From an uncultured Prevotellaceae bacterium (GTDB lineage Bacteria; Bacteroidota; Bacteroidia; Bacteroidales; Bacteroidaceae): a DNA stretch of 46,127 bases. This document shows positions 24,397 to 33,572 of this stretch, one piece after another. The position numbers and the translations under genes are program-made. The notes under the pieces were generated by a model. That model was given only the letters and a program-made list of their open reading frames with translations, was not told the origin of the DNA and did no database searches. Position 1 is the first letter of the stretch; each line of letters starts with the position of its first letter. The stretch is taken from NCBI GenBank assembly GCA_900318915.1, contig ONMI01000022.1, positions 1-46,127 on the forward strand, in the 5' to 3' direction.

Positions 24397-26291
24397 GCAC
24401 ACCAGGAGCCATACTGTCACTCCAGCAGCAACGCATGCTGCTGGAGTTTGAATACCAACACGAAAGGGAGGCTTTCCGCCAGCAGACGGAGAGCATGGGC
24501 GTGGAGCGCAAGGTGAAACGGGGCGATGCCTGGTATCCCGTGCGCACCGGTCGCTCTTACTACAACTCGCTCAACCAGCTGGTCATGGAGCTTTACCGCA
24601 CCGGCGACGAGGAGATAGAACACAACTTCGAGTACGGACGGCCCGTGTGCTTCTTCCAGATGCGCGACGACGGGCACGGACGACTGGTGCCCAAATACCT
24701 CAACTTCAACGCTACCGTGAGCTACGTCGACGGCGACCGCATGGTGGTGATGCTCGACAATGGTGACCAGGCCGTCACCCTGCAGAATGCCGAGCGGCTG
24801 GGCGTGCAGCTTTTCTTCGACGAGACCACCTACCGCCTCATGTTCGACGCGCTCGACCGCACCATGCGGGCCAAGAACAACCGGCTGGCCACCCTACGCG
24901 ACCTCTTCTACTCGCACACGCCATGCGCCTGCTTCACCTTTCCGCCCATCCGCTTCCCGTGGCTCAACAGCACACAGGAGAAAGCGGTGAACGAGGTGCT
25001 CCGGGCCAAAGACGTGATGGTGGTGCACGGCCCTCCCGGCACCGGCAAGACCACCACGCTGGTGGAGGCCATCTGCGAGACACTGCGCCGGGAGAACCAG
25101 GTGCTGGTGTGCGCACAGAGCAACATGGCTGTAGACTGGATTTCGGAACAGTTGGTGGACCGCGGCGTCAACGTGCTGCGCATCGGCAACCCCACCCGCG
25201 TGAATGACAAGATGCTCTCCTTCACCTACGAACGGCGGTTCGAGGCGCATCCCGACTATCCTCAACTGTGGAGCATACGCAAGGCCATACGCCAACTGCG
25301 GTCGCAACGCAAGCGCGGCGAGTCGTACCACCAGCAGCTCGACCGCCTGCAGGGCCGCGCCGCCGAACTGGAGATACGTATCAACAGCCAGCTCTTCGAC
25401 GAGGCGCGCGTCATCGCCTCCACCCTCACCGGGTCGGCCAACCGGCTACTCGACGGGCAGAAATATGCCACCCTTTTCATCGACGAGGCGGCACAGGCCC
25501 TGGAGGCAGCCTGCTGGATAGCGGTGCGGAAGGCATCGAGGGTGGTGCTGGCCGGCGACCACTGCCAACTGCCGCCCACCGTGAAGAGCATGGCGGCGCT
25601 GAAGGGCGGCCTGGGCACCACACTGATGGAGCGCATCGTGGGCAACCATCCCGAGGCCGTGGTGCTGCTACGCACACAGTACAGGATGAACGACCGCATC
25701 ATGCGCTTCTCGTCCGACTGGTTCTACGGCGGCCTGCTGGAGAGCGCGCCGCAGATCAGGCACCGCGGCATACTCGACTACGACAATCCTATGGTGTGGA
25801 TAGACACCTCGCAGATAGAGGGCGACGAGGTGTACCAAGAGCAGTTTGTGGGCGAATCGTTCGGCCGCGTGAACAAGGCGGAGGCCGACCTCACCCTGCA
25901 GACACTCGAGGACTACTTCCGGAAAATAGGCCGCCAGCGCATTCTCGACGAGCGCATCGACGTGGGGGTCATCTCTCCCTACCGCGCCCAGGTGCAGTAT
26001 CTGAGGAGCCAACTGCGCAAGAAAGAGTTTTTCAAGCCTTACCGCCACTGCATCACAGTGAACACCGTCGACGGGTTCCAGGGGCAGGAGCGCGACATCA
26101 TCCTCATCTCGCTCGTACGTGCCAACAGCGAGGGGCAGATAGGGTTCCTGCGCGATCTGCGCCGCATGAATGTGGCCATCACCCGGGCCCGCATGAAGCT
26201 CTTCATTCTGGGCGACGTCCCCACCCTGACCCGACACCCCTTCTACCGCAAGCTCTACGAGTTTGTCTGCGAGGGGGAGAACGATTTCTAA
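24372..26291 (+). CDS. Superfamily 1 DNA/RNA helicase, IGHMBP2/Upf1-like (639 aa)
   Basis: SF1B helicase with an N-terminal beta-barrel-like domain (residues ~50-170) and two RecA domains. Motif I is GPPGTGKTTTLVEA, Ia is AQSNMAVDWISEQL, motif II is LFIDEAAQALE (DEAA), motif III is VLAGDHCQLPPTVKS, motif IV is RTQYRMNDRIM, motif V is VNTVDGFQGQERDIILISLVR and motif VI is RRMNVAITRARMKLFILGD. It unwinds nucleic acid 5' to 3' if it behaves like relatives. Length (about 620-640) is usual for the compact bacterial form. The ATG at 24372 lies inside the lipoprotein gene; a later start is possible. Confidence 0.93.
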   Translation: MEAAAEQVSTPGAILSLQQQRMLLEFEYQHEREAFRQQTESMGVERKVKRGDAWYPVRTGRSYYNSLNQLVMELYRTGDEEIEHNFEYGRPVCFFQMRDDGHGRLVPKYLNFNATVSYVDGDRMVVMLDNGDQAVTLQNAERLGVQLFFDETTYRLMFDALDRTMRAKNNRLATLRDLFYSHTPCACFTFPPIRFPWLNSTQEKAVNEVLRAKDVMVVHGPPGTGKTTTLVEAICETLRRENQVLVCAQSNMAVDWISEQLVDRGVNVLRIGNPTRVNDKMLSFTYERRFEAHPDYPQLWSIRKAIRQLRSQRKRGESYHQQLDRLQGRAAELEIRINSQLFDEARVIASTLTGSANRLLDGQKYATLFIDEAAQALEAACWIAVRKASRVVLAGDHCQLPPTVKSMAALKGGLGTTLMERIVGNHPEAVVLLRTQYRMNDRIMRFSSDWFYGGLLESAPQIRHRGILDYDNPMVWIDTSQIEGDEVYQEQFVGESFGRVNKAEADLTLQTLEDYFRKIGRQRILDERIDVGVISPYRAQVQYLRSQLRKKEFFKPYRHCITVNTVDGFQGQERDIILISLVRANSEGQIGFLRDLRRMNVAITRARMKLFILGDVPTLTRHPFYRKLYEFVCEGENDF

Positions 26292-26332
26292 TCCGCCAGC
26301 TATCAACAAGAACATATCATCCGACAGAAAAA

Positions 26333-26737
26333 ATGTTGCAACGAGACTATATCATGCGGCTCATAGCCGAGTTTTTCAAGACACTGGAGCGCCTGCTGCA
26401 TAAACGGGAGCCGGAGAAGCGGCGCGAGGCGCTCGAAGACATGTACCGGCAGTATGTGGGCGACTACTCCTTCTTCCACACCGCCGACATCGACTCCATC
26501 ATGCATGAGATGGAGCGCTTTGCGGCCGACGAGCGCATCTACCGCCTGGAGATGCTGGCCGAACTGCTGTATGTTGACGCCGACCTCTCGCCTTACCCCT
26601 TCAACCAGGACCTACTGCAGAAAGCGCTCATCCTGTTCCGCTATATCGACGCCAACGGACGCACCTACTCGCTGCAGCGCATCCAAAAAATAGCCGACAT
26701 AGAGAAAAGGCTCTCTGCCGCCGAACGGCCCTCATGA
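26333..26737 (+). CDS. Conserved small cytoplasmic protein of unknown function (134 aa)
   Basis: Start at the ATG at 26333 (MLQRDYIMRLIAEFFKTLERLL), preceded by GACAGAAAAA. The longer frame upstream is a shadow of the helicase gene. The protein is almost all helical and charged, has no signal or membrane helix, and shows two degenerate helical halves resembling TPR-like hairpins (EMLAELLYVDADLSPYPFNQDLLQKAL). The opening Q-DYIMRLI recalls a small family also found in Firmicutes (possibly DUF6483), but this is only a resemblance. It lies 41 bases after the helicase gene and overlaps the MATE start by 4 bases (ATGA). Confidence 0.75.
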   Translation: MLQRDYIMRLIAEFFKTLERLLHKREPEKRREALEDMYRQYVGDYSFFHTADIDSIMHEMERFAADERIYRLEMLAELLYVDADLSPYPFNQDLLQKALILFRYIDANGRTYSLQRIQKIADIEKRLSAAERPS

Positions 26738-28071
26738 CCGCCACCCACGACATGACCACGGGGAGGCCCTCACGCAGCATTCTGCGCTTTGCCCTCCCCT
26801 TGACGGCAGGCTACCTGCTGCAACAGCTATACACCGTGGCCGACGCGGCCATCGTGGGGCAGCAGCTCGGCGTGCAGGCGCTGGCGGCCATCGGCGCATC
26901 ATGGTCGGTCATCTTCCTCATCATGGGATTCTGCAACGGGGCCTGCGCGGGATTCGCCATACCCGTGGCACAGGCTTTCGGAGCCGGCGACAGCAGGCTG
27001 ATGCGGCGCTATGCGGCCACGGCGATGCGCATGGCGGCCTATGTGGCAGCAGTGCTCACCCTGGTCACCTCGCTCGCCTGCGCCCCCATTCTCAGGATGG
27101 TGAGCACCCCGCACGACATCTTCCATGATGCCTATGTGTTTCTGCTGCTCCAACTGCTGGCCATCCCCTTCACCATGGCCTACAACCTGCTGGCCAGTCT
27201 GATCAGGGCACTGGGCAACGCCCAGCAGCCTTTCTACTACCTCATCGCGGCCTCGCTGCTCAACATAGCACTCGACCTGCTCCTCATCGTGGGCATGGGC
27301 ATGGGGGTGGCGGGCGCCGGCATTGCCACCCTGCTCTCGCAGGCCGTGGCAGCGGTGCTCTGCCTGCGGTTCATACACCGCAGCATGCGCCAGCTGGTAC
27401 CGCAGAGGGGGGAGTGGAAGGCCGAGCGGCGGCTCACCGCTCACCTGTTGGCCAACGGCATCCCCATGGGGCTGCAGTTTTCCATCACCGGGGTGGGCAT
27501 CATCATGCTGCAGCGGGCCAACAACGCCCTGGGCACGGTGTGCGTGGCGGCCTTCACCGTCTCCATGCGGGTGAAATATCTCTTCACCTGCGTGTTCGAG
27601 AACATCGGGGCCACCATGGCGGTCTACTGCGGGCAGAACATCGGGGCACGCCGGCTGGACCGCATCACCGCCGGTCTGCGCGATGCCCTGCTCATCTCAA
27701 TGGCCTACTTCCTCATTACGGCCCTCATCATCCAGCCGCTGGCTCCCCGCCTCATGCTCCTCTTCGTAAAACCCGGCGAGACGGAAATCATCGCCCAGGC
27801 GGCCCTCCTCATCCGCATCAACTGCTGGTTCTACCCCGCACTGGGGGTGCTCACCGTGCTGCGCTACAGTCTGCAGGGACTGGGATATGCCCGCCTGTCG
27901 GTATTCTCGGGGGTGATGGAGATGCTGGCACGCGGCGGGGTGAGTCTGCTGCTGGTGCCGGCGCTTCACTTCCTGGGCGTGTGCTACGGCGACCCGGTGG
28001 CATGGCTCGCTGCCGACGCTTTCCTGCTGCCAGCTCTGCTCATCGCCCTGCAACGGGAGCGAAAGCGATAA
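26734..28071 (+). CDS. MATE-family efflux transporter (445 aa)
   Basis: Inner-membrane antiporter with 12 predicted helices in two similar halves. It opens SRSILRFALPLTAGYLLQQLYTVADAAIVGQQLG, the classic MATE start. NGACAGFAIPVAQAFGAGD closes the first conserved loop, and the second half begins at NGIPMGLQFSITGVGIIMLQRANN. Exports drugs or metabolites with a Na+ or H+ gradient; substrate unknown. It ends the rightward gene run. The translation start overlaps the stop of the small upstream gene; a second Met at residue 7 is possible. Confidence 0.92.
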   Translation: MTATHDMTTGRPSRSILRFALPLTAGYLLQQLYTVADAAIVGQQLGVQALAAIGASWSVIFLIMGFCNGACAGFAIPVAQAFGAGDSRLMRRYAATAMRMAAYVAAVLTLVTSLACAPILRMVSTPHDIFHDAYVFLLLQLLAIPFTMAYNLLASLIRALGNAQQPFYYLIAASLLNIALDLLLIVGMGMGVAGAGIATLLSQAVAAVLCLRFIHRSMRQLVPQRGEWKAERRLTAHLLANGIPMGLQFSITGVGIIMLQRANNALGTVCVAAFTVSMRVKYLFTCVFENIGATMAVYCGQNIGARRLDRITAGLRDALLISMAYFLITALIIQPLAPRLMLLFVKPGETEIIAQAALLIRINCWFYPALGVLTVLRYSLQGLGYARLSVFSGVMEMLARGGVSLLLVPALHFLGVCYGDPVAWLAADAFLLPALLIALQRERKR

Positions 28072-28109
28072 AAGCACTGTCAATCGACAGAGGTTTCATT
28101 TTTTATCCC

Positions 28110-28117
28110 TACTTTTG
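28110..28117 (+). promoter_or_regulatory. -7 box before the secreted hypothetical gene
   Basis: TACTTTTG, 29 bases before the ATG at 28147; no clear -33 element. Confidence 0.55.
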
Positions 28118-28146
28118 CATATCGAAACATCAACACCGGCACAACC

Positions 28147-29136
28147 ATGAAGAAGCTGTTCCCCCTCCTCTGGATGCTCTGCACCCTGACCGCCCATGCA
28201 CAGACGCCCGACTCGCTGGTGAGCGTCAGGGCCCGCTGGTGCAAGGGCGACACCATGCGCTACCAGTATGAGCAGGCGCAATTCCAGGTCAGCCACCGCG
28301 ACACGCTCTGCACCGACTATTCCTGCCAGACGATGACCTTCGTGGTGTGCGACTCCACCGACAGGGGGTATCTGCTGGAATATGTGCCCGAACTGACAGC
28401 TTCGAAGTCGCCTGCCGATACTGCAAGGCAGGCGCTCCGCAGCCAGTTCGTCGGCGAGCTCAACCGCCTGCACGTGCGTTTCAGGACCGACCGCAACGGC
28501 ACTGTGGAGCACATAGACAACTGGCGCCAGCTGCGCGACTCGCTGCAGGCCTGCCTGGGCAGGACGCTCGACCAGACCTATGACGCAGGAGCCGGCGCCC
28601 TGATGCCCCGCAACCGGCTGGAGGCACTGCTGCGCATGGAGTTCGCCACCGAGGAGAACCTGCGCAACAGTCTGGAGGAACTCGACCTGCTGTTCGGACT
28701 GCACGGCATAGCGGCCCCCGTGGGACAGCAGGCCCTGCATCCTACCGCCGACTACCCCACCGAAGGCACCATCACAGCCTCCTACGGCCCCTACGGACGG
28801 CAGGGCTACACCCGCGACTACAGCCTGCTCATACAGTCGCGCACGCAGGTGCCGGCCACCGAGGCCAAGGGCATGGCCGACCAGATGATGGATATCGTGA
28901 TGGCTGACGACCTGATAGGCCGTGTGAACCACCTGCTGGGCGGGGCCGACGACGACCTGCTGCTCAACAACACCGAGGAGTATCACTATTTCTTCAACGG
29001 GTGGCCCTGCATGGTGATGCGCCAGCAAAACATCACATACGGGGCGGCCAAAACCATCAAGATGAAACGGGTGGAATGGACCCGACGCTCCTGGACCGAA
29101 CAGCCCGCCGCCCCACTGCAGGAGAAAAACATGTAG
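28147..29136 (+). CDS. Secreted protein of unknown function (329 aa)
   Basis: Signal peptide MKKLFPLLWMLCTLTAHAQ. The rest is soluble, with strand-rich N-terminal third (RYQYEQAQFQVSHRDTLC, MTFVVCDSTDRGYLLEYVPE) and a more helical middle (LRMEFATEENLRNSLEELDLLFG). No catalytic motif is recognised. The build of an N-terminal beta region with a later repeat of strands (EYHYFFNGWPCMVMRQQN) suggests a binding or scaffolding role in the periplasm, but that is a guess. It has its own promoter and argS follows with another. Confidence 0.75.
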   Translation: MKKLFPLLWMLCTLTAHAQTPDSLVSVRARWCKGDTMRYQYEQAQFQVSHRDTLCTDYSCQTMTFVVCDSTDRGYLLEYVPELTASKSPADTARQALRSQFVGELNRLHVRFRTDRNGTVEHIDNWRQLRDSLQACLGRTLDQTYDAGAGALMPRNRLEALLRMEFATEENLRNSLEELDLLFGLHGIAAPVGQQALHPTADYPTEGTITASYGPYGRQGYTRDYSLLIQSRTQVPATEAKGMADQMMDIVMADDLIGRVNHLLGGADDDLLLNNTEEYHYFFNGWPCMVMRQQNITYGAAKTIKMKRVEWTRRSWTEQPAAPLQEKNM

Positions 29137-29166
29137 GCCGAAAGGGCTGAAACAGAAAAAATTGTG

Positions 29167-29174
29167 TACCTTTG
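29167..29174 (+). promoter_or_regulatory. -7 box of argS
   Basis: TACCTTTG, 33 bases before the ATG at 29208. It excludes the ATG at 29172 as translation start. Confidence 0.7.
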
Positions 29175-29207
29175 CAGCCAAATTGCAAAAAATCAATCAC
29201 AACGGTT

Positions 29208-31028
29208 ATGAATATCGAGACAGGACTACGCAACTCGGCCATCAAGGCCATTGAGCAACTATACGGACAGACCGTAACGGAACAGACGGTACAGTTTCAG
29301 AAAACACGCGCCGGCTTTGAGGGTCACCTCACACTGGTGGTCTTCCCCTTCCTCAAAATCTCACGCAAGCGCCCCGACGAGACGGCCCGCGAGATAGGCG
29401 ATTGGATGAAGGCCAACGACGATGCTGTGGCCGACTACAATGCCGTGGGCGGTTTCCTCAATCTCATCCTGGGCCCGGCAGTATGGACCGGACTGCTCAA
29501 CAGCATACACACCGCCCCCCACTATGGCGAGCGCCAGGCCGACAGCCAGTCGCCCCTCGTCATGATAGAATATTCCTCGCCCAACACCAACAAGCCGCTG
29601 CACCTGGGCCATGTGCGCAACAACCTGCTGGGCTGGTCGCTGGCACAGATCATGGCCGCCAACGGCAACAAGGTGGTGAAGACCAACATCGTGAACGACC
29701 GCGGCATTCACATCTGCAAGTCGATGCTGGCATGGCTGAAATGGGGCAACGGCGAGACCCCTGAGAGCAGCGGCAAGAAAGGCGACCACCTGATAGGCGA
29801 CTACTATGTGGCCTTCGACAAGCACTACCGCGAGGAGGTGCGCCAGCTCACCGAGCAGTTCACCGCCCAGGGCATGGATGCCGAGCAGGCGGAGAAAAAA
29901 GCCAAGGACGAGGCACCCCTCATACGCGAGGCCCACGACATGCTGGTGAAATGGGAGCAGGGCGATGCCGAGGTGCGTGCCCTCTGGGAGAAGATGAACA
30001 GCTGGGTGTATGCCGGTTTCGACCAGACCTACAAGGCCCTCGGCGTATCGTTCGACAAAATCTACTATGAGAGCGAGACCTATCTCGAGGGCAAGGCCAA
30101 GGTGGAGGAAGGACTGGCCAAGGGCCTCTTCTTCCGCAAGGACGACAACAGCGTGTGGGCCGACCTGACCGATGCCGGACTGGACCAGAAACTGCTGCTC
30201 CGCTCCGACGGCACCTCTGTATATATGACCCAGGACATCGGCACCGCCGACATGCGGTTCAAAGACTTCCCCATCGACAAGATGATTTATGTGGTGGGCA
30301 ACGAGCAGAACTACCACTTCCAGGTGCTCTCGCTGCTGCTCGACCGCCTCGGATTCAAATGGGGCAAGGAACTGGTACACTTCTCCTACGGCATGGTGGA
30401 GCTGCCCAACGGCAAGATGAAGAGCCGAGAGGGCACCGTGGTGGATGCCGACGACCTGATAGCCACCATGATAGCCGACGCACGCCGGCTGAGCGAGGAC
30501 AAGGTGAACAAGCTGGAGAACATCAGTGAGGAGGAGAAAGAAGAGATAGCACGCATCGTGGGAATGGGTGCCCTGAAATACTTCATCCTGAAAGTGGACG
30601 CCCGCAAGAACATGCTCTTCAACCCGGAGGAAAGCATCGACTTCAACGGCAACACCGGACCCTTCATACAGTACACCCACGCACGCATTCGCAGCATCCT
30701 GCGCAAAGCGGCTGCCGAAGGCATCACGCTGCCCGCCGAGGTGCCCGCCGGCACTCCCGTGGATGCCAAGGAGATAGAGCTGATACAGAAGTTGAGCGAC
30801 TACGGCAACGCCGTGAGCCAGGCCGGCAAGGACTACTCGCCCAGCGGCATCGCCAACTACTGCTACGAGCTCACCAAAGCCTTCAACCAGTTCTACCACG
30901 ACTTCAGCATCCTGAAGGCCGAGAGCGAGGAGAAAAAGGTGCTCCGACTGGTGCTGGCCGCCAATGTGGCCAAGGTAATCAAGAACGGCATGGCCCTGCT
31001 GGGCATCGAAGTGCCTGAACGCATGTAA
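29208..31028 (+). CDS. argS: Arginyl-tRNA synthetase
   Basis: Class I synthetase charging tRNA-Arg, 606 aa from the ATG at 29208. The N-terminal additional domain (residues ~1-100) is followed by YSSPNTNKPLHLGHVRNN (HIGH as HLGH). The second signature is the variant NGKMKSREGTVV usual for ArgRS. The C-terminal anticodon-binding DALR domain contains TGPFIQYTHARIRSILRK and ends in NGMALLGIEVPERM. The likely partner tRNA-Arg(CCU) is also in this window. rnhA follows after 11 bases. Confidence 0.97.
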   Translation: MNIETGLRNSAIKAIEQLYGQTVTEQTVQFQKTRAGFEGHLTLVVFPFLKISRKRPDETAREIGDWMKANDDAVADYNAVGGFLNLILGPAVWTGLLNSIHTAPHYGERQADSQSPLVMIEYSSPNTNKPLHLGHVRNNLLGWSLAQIMAANGNKVVKTNIVNDRGIHICKSMLAWLKWGNGETPESSGKKGDHLIGDYYVAFDKHYREEVRQLTEQFTAQGMDAEQAEKKAKDEAPLIREAHDMLVKWEQGDAEVRALWEKMNSWVYAGFDQTYKALGVSFDKIYYESETYLEGKAKVEEGLAKGLFFRKDDNSVWADLTDAGLDQKLLLRSDGTSVYMTQDIGTADMRFKDFPIDKMIYVVGNEQNYHFQVLSLLLDRLGFKWGKELVHFSYGMVELPNGKMKSREGTVVDADDLIATMIADARRLSEDKVNKLENISEEEKEEIARIVGMGALKYFILKVDARKNMLFNPEESIDFNGNTGPFIQYTHARIRSILRKAAAEGITLPAEVPAGTPVDAKEIELIQKLSDYGNAVSQAGKDYSPSGIANYCYELTKAFNQFYHDFSILKAESEEKKVLRLVLAANVAKVIKNGMALLGIEVPERM

Positions 31029-31039
31029 ACCTGACCATT

Positions 31040-31516
31040 ATGGCCAAACGACAGACGCTGACCAATCCGCCCGACTACCGCCACGACACCGTACTTCCGC
31101 TGCCTGCGGAGGTACGGGCCGACGCGTGGGCGGTGGACGCCGCCTGCTCGGGCAATCCCGGGATAATGGAATACCAGGCCATCGACCTGGCCACAGGGGC
31201 CCGGGTGTTTCACTTCGGCCCTGTCTTCGGCACGAACAACATCGGTGAGTTTCTGGCCATCGTCCATGCCCTTGCCTTGATGGAGCGCCAGGGAATACAG
31301 AAAGTCATCTACTCCGACAGCTACAACGCCATCACCTGGGTGAACAAGAAAAAATGCAAAACCACCCTGGAACGCTCGCCCCGCACCGAACAGCTCTACC
31401 AAATCATAGCGCGGGCCGAGAACTGGCTCCGCACCCATGGGGTGCGCACCCCCATCATCAAATGGGAGACGCAGCAGTGGGGAGAGATTCCGGCCGATTT
31501 CGGCCGGAAAAAATAA
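31040..31516 (+). CDS. rnhA: Ribonuclease HI, Bacteroidota type (158 aa)
   Basis: Cleaves RNA in RNA-DNA hybrids. Acidic residues are placed as in RNase HI: Asp in WAVDAACSGNPG, Glu in TNNIGEFLAIVHAL, Asp in VIYSDSYNAITWV and a last Asp near the C-terminus (IPADFGRKK). There is no N-terminal hybrid-binding (HBD) domain; a short ~25-residue leader precedes the fold. Probably cotranscribed with argS. Confidence 0.9.
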   Translation: MAKRQTLTNPPDYRHDTVLPLPAEVRADAWAVDAACSGNPGIMEYQAIDLATGARVFHFGPVFGTNNIGEFLAIVHALALMERQGIQKVIYSDSYNAITWVNKKKCKTTLERSPRTEQLYQIIARAENWLRTHGVRTPIIKWETQQWGEIPADFGRKK

Positions 31517-31529
31517 ATTAGTTGAAAAA

Positions 31530-31558
31530 AGCGTTTCCCTAACGACGGGCGAAACGCG
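31530..31558 (-). terminator. Terminator hairpin overlapping the ribD stop
   Basis: GCGTTTC (31531-31537) pairs with GAAACGC (31551-31557). On the minus strand the stem is followed by TTTTTTC. The upstream arm lies within the last codons of ribD, and the stop codon (31539-31541) lies in the loop. It may also serve rnhA from the other side, though a T-run is lacking there. Confidence 0.65.
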
Positions 31559-32468
31559 CTATCCTATTGCCGTCGACCACTTCTTCCGACAAAAGCACCG
31601 CCGCTGAGGGAATTTCCGGAGCAGGCGTTCCGCCACCGACACGGCAGCTGCCCGTCTCCACCCTAATCTCATCCCAAAGGCCCGCCTCGATAAACGAGCG
31701 CAGGGTGATGCCTCCACCTTCCACCATCAACGACTGCAGCCCCTGCTCCCGGCAGGCAGCTATCACCTGCTCCATGCCGAAGGAGCGGGAGAGCACCATC
31801 TTCACCGGATTGGGACCGCTCCAATAGCGCACATTGAGCTGCGGGTGCTCGCGTTCTTCTGTCACACGGCCCACCACAATGGCCTCATACTCCGCCCGCA
31901 ACTGATGCACCAGCATGCGCGTGAGCGGTGTCGAGACAGCAGCAGCATGGCCGTGGTCGTCTAAAAAACCGTCGGCCGTCTGTGCCCACTTCAGCAGAAT
32001 ATACGGACGCTGGTGCTGATGGAACGTGAAGAAACGGCGGTTGAGCCAACGGCATTCCGCTTCCAGCACACCTACCGTCACCTCTATACCGGCATCGCGC
32101 AGCATCTGTATGCCCCTGCCCTGCACTTTGGCAAAGGGATCCACACACCCTACCACCACACGGGCCACCCCTTTCTTGATAATCAGTTCGGCACAAGGCG
32201 GTGTCTTACCGTAATGGGCACATGGCTCCAGACTCACATACATGGTGGCTGCGGGCAAGAGCGCCTCATCTTGCTCACTTACCGACGCAAAGGCATTTAC
32301 CTCAGCATGCCCCTCGCCACACCGCACGTGATAGCCTTCGCCTATGATACGGCCACCGACCACAATCACCGCACCCACCATCGGGTTGGGGCGGGCTCCG
32401 TAAAAGCCGCAACGTGCCAGCTGCAGACACCGCCGCATATACCATTCATCTTTCTCTCGCTGTTGCAT
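31539..32468 (-). CDS. ribD: Riboflavin biosynthesis protein RibD
   Basis: Bifunctional diaminohydroxyphosphoribosylaminopyrimidine deaminase and 5-amino-6-(5-phosphoribosylamino)uracil reductase. Start at the ATG at 32468 (MQQREKDEWYMRRCLQLA), 309 aa; upstream Met codons lie in or before the promoter. The deaminase zinc site is HAEVNAF and EPCAHYGKTPPCAELI. The reductase part from ~150 includes RPYILLKWAQTADG, the VGRVT stretch and LMVEGGG. The C-terminal domain is a little shorter than in E. coli RibD (367 aa in total). Other rib genes are not adjacent. Transcription is tail to tail with rnhA. Confidence 0.95.
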   Translation of the reverse strand: MQQREKDEWYMRRCLQLARCGFYGARPNPMVGAVIVVGGRIIGEGYHVRCGEGHAEVNAFASVSEQDEALLPAATMYVSLEPCAHYGKTPPCAELIIKKGVARVVVGCVDPFAKVQGRGIQMLRDAGIEVTVGVLEAECRWLNRRFFTFHQHQRPYILLKWAQTADGFLDDHGHAAAVSTPLTRMLVHQLRAEYEAIVVGRVTEEREHPQLNVRYWSGPNPVKMVLSRSFGMEQVIAACREQGLQSLMVEGGGITLRSFIEAGLWDEIRVETGSCRVGGGTPAPEIPSAAVLLSEEVVDGNRIARFARR

Positions 32469-32483
32469 ACCGCATTTTTTTTG

Positions 32484-32514
32484 CAAATTTAAGGCAAAAA
32501 ACATGATTTCCAAA
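32484..32514 (-). promoter_or_regulatory. Promoter of ribD
   Basis: Minus strand TTTG (32514-32511), 19 bases, TAAATTTG (32491-32484): a complete match. It sets the translation start at 32468. No FMN riboswitch is recognisable in the 15-base leader. Confidence 0.75.
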
Positions 32515-32692
32515 CCACTACAACTAAGAAATTCCTGCCTCAAAAATTGAGGCAAAAATACATTTTTACATTATTCCGCATATTTCACATTTTTCACACC
32601 ATCTAAAGTGCTGATAAACAACACTTAAGCAATGTGTAAAAAGTGAAATGAAAGTTTTCCATTTTCTTTACATTATTTATTTAGTTTTTCTT

Positions 32693-32700
32693 TATATTTG
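32693..32700 (+). promoter_or_regulatory. Orphan -7 box before a gene fragment
   Basis: TATATTTG with no intact gene after it; the next frame (32715-32879) has no start codon. The AT-rich stretch 32515-32692 holds nothing else that I can identify. Confidence 0.45.
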
Positions 32701-32714
32701 CAATCAGAATATAA

Positions 32715-32879
32715 AAATCTAAGAACACTTTAGAAATAGGAAACGATGTTACGACGAGCAAACCCAATGGAGACGTAGTATTACAACCTGGAGCCAATAT
32801 CTTCATTTCAAAGGGAAATGGTATTACAATAAAGAATGGCTTTGAATGTAAGATAGGGGCATCTTTCACTGTTGAGTAA
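32715..32879 (+). pseudogene. 3' fragment of a secreted-protein gene
   Basis: An open frame of 54 codons plus stop, with no start codon. It encodes TSKPNGDVVLQPGANIFISK followed by GNGITIKNGFECKIGASF. This is the repeating strand pattern found at the C-terminus of many secreted Bacteroidota proteins (such as those ending in KNGFHVKAGASF). The 5' part is missing: a stop codon precedes it at 32712 and a promoter box stands 15 bases upstream. It is best read as the remnant of a gene truncated by deletion. Confidence 0.7.
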
Positions 32880-32923
32880 CCATTACTTCTATTTGAAATT
32901 CTTTAACAAAACATTCTTCACTA

Positions 32924-33537
32924 ATGAAAACACTGACATCATTGATATTTAGCTTGCTCCTCATTTCCATAACTGCTGAAAAAGCTGTCGCCTCAGAGAC
33001 ACTGCTGCAGGAAGGGAAGGTGTGGAACTATGTGCTGCACCATTATAGATGGAAGGCCCTGTTACAGAGTCTGCACCACCGACTGTTATGAAAGTGGTGC
33101 GGAGCGGTCTGTGCGTTACATGTACGAGGAGGAAGGAAGGGTGTACCAAATGGCCAGCCATAGCACCATCATTCTTTACGACTTCTCACTGGACGAAGCC
33201 ACCGGTCTCACGGATGATATACTTCACTCAGGCTGGTGTCCGGAAGACTGCCAGGTGAGTAAGACCGACACCGTTTTCGTGAAGGGGCATTACCGCAAGC
33301 GCATCGAACCCCGTCAGTGACGGAAAACGCTATGAGTTTGTCTCCTGCTATATGGACGGCGAGTGCCTTTTTGAGAAAGACGATTTCTATGCTCCTGGAG
33401 TGACGGATGGCATTCAAAAATATGAACGGGCTGTTCATCAAGAAGGTGAAATCTACGACCTTCAGGGCCGTAGGCTGAGCAAAGTACCCGCCGAAGGGCT
33501 CTACATCCGCGGTGGAAAGAAATATCTCGTGAGGTAA
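32924..33537 (+). pseudogene. Frameshifted gene for a secreted protein with GKK-type tail
   Basis: Three frames each hold a part of one protein. From the ATG at 32924 a signal peptide (MKTLTSLIFSLLLISIT...A) leads to LLQEGKVWNYVLHHY. The frame then changes before TIIDGRPCYRV and continues RYMYEEEGRVYQM to VKGHYRKRIEP, where it stops at 33318. The last part is VSDGKRYEFVSCYMDGE and ends DLQGRRLSKVPAEGLYIRGGKKYLVR. The second break is cured by removing one C from the CCCC run at about 33309-33312 (IEPVSDGKRYE). The first may be a deletion. The tail is of the type seen in the CotH-like protein at 13.6 kb. Confidence 0.82.
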
Positions 33538-33572
33538 GGCCTTACAACTTTCTACACGACATATCCCACGGT

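Noticed and set aside
25268-26332. N-terminal extension of the small protein at 26333
   Set aside because: This frame lies over the helicase gene and has no domain; the ATG at 26333 has a suitable leader.
29361-30899. Long open frame antisense to argS (512 codons)
   Set aside because: ArgS motifs are complete on the other strand; the antisense frame results from GC-rich third positions.
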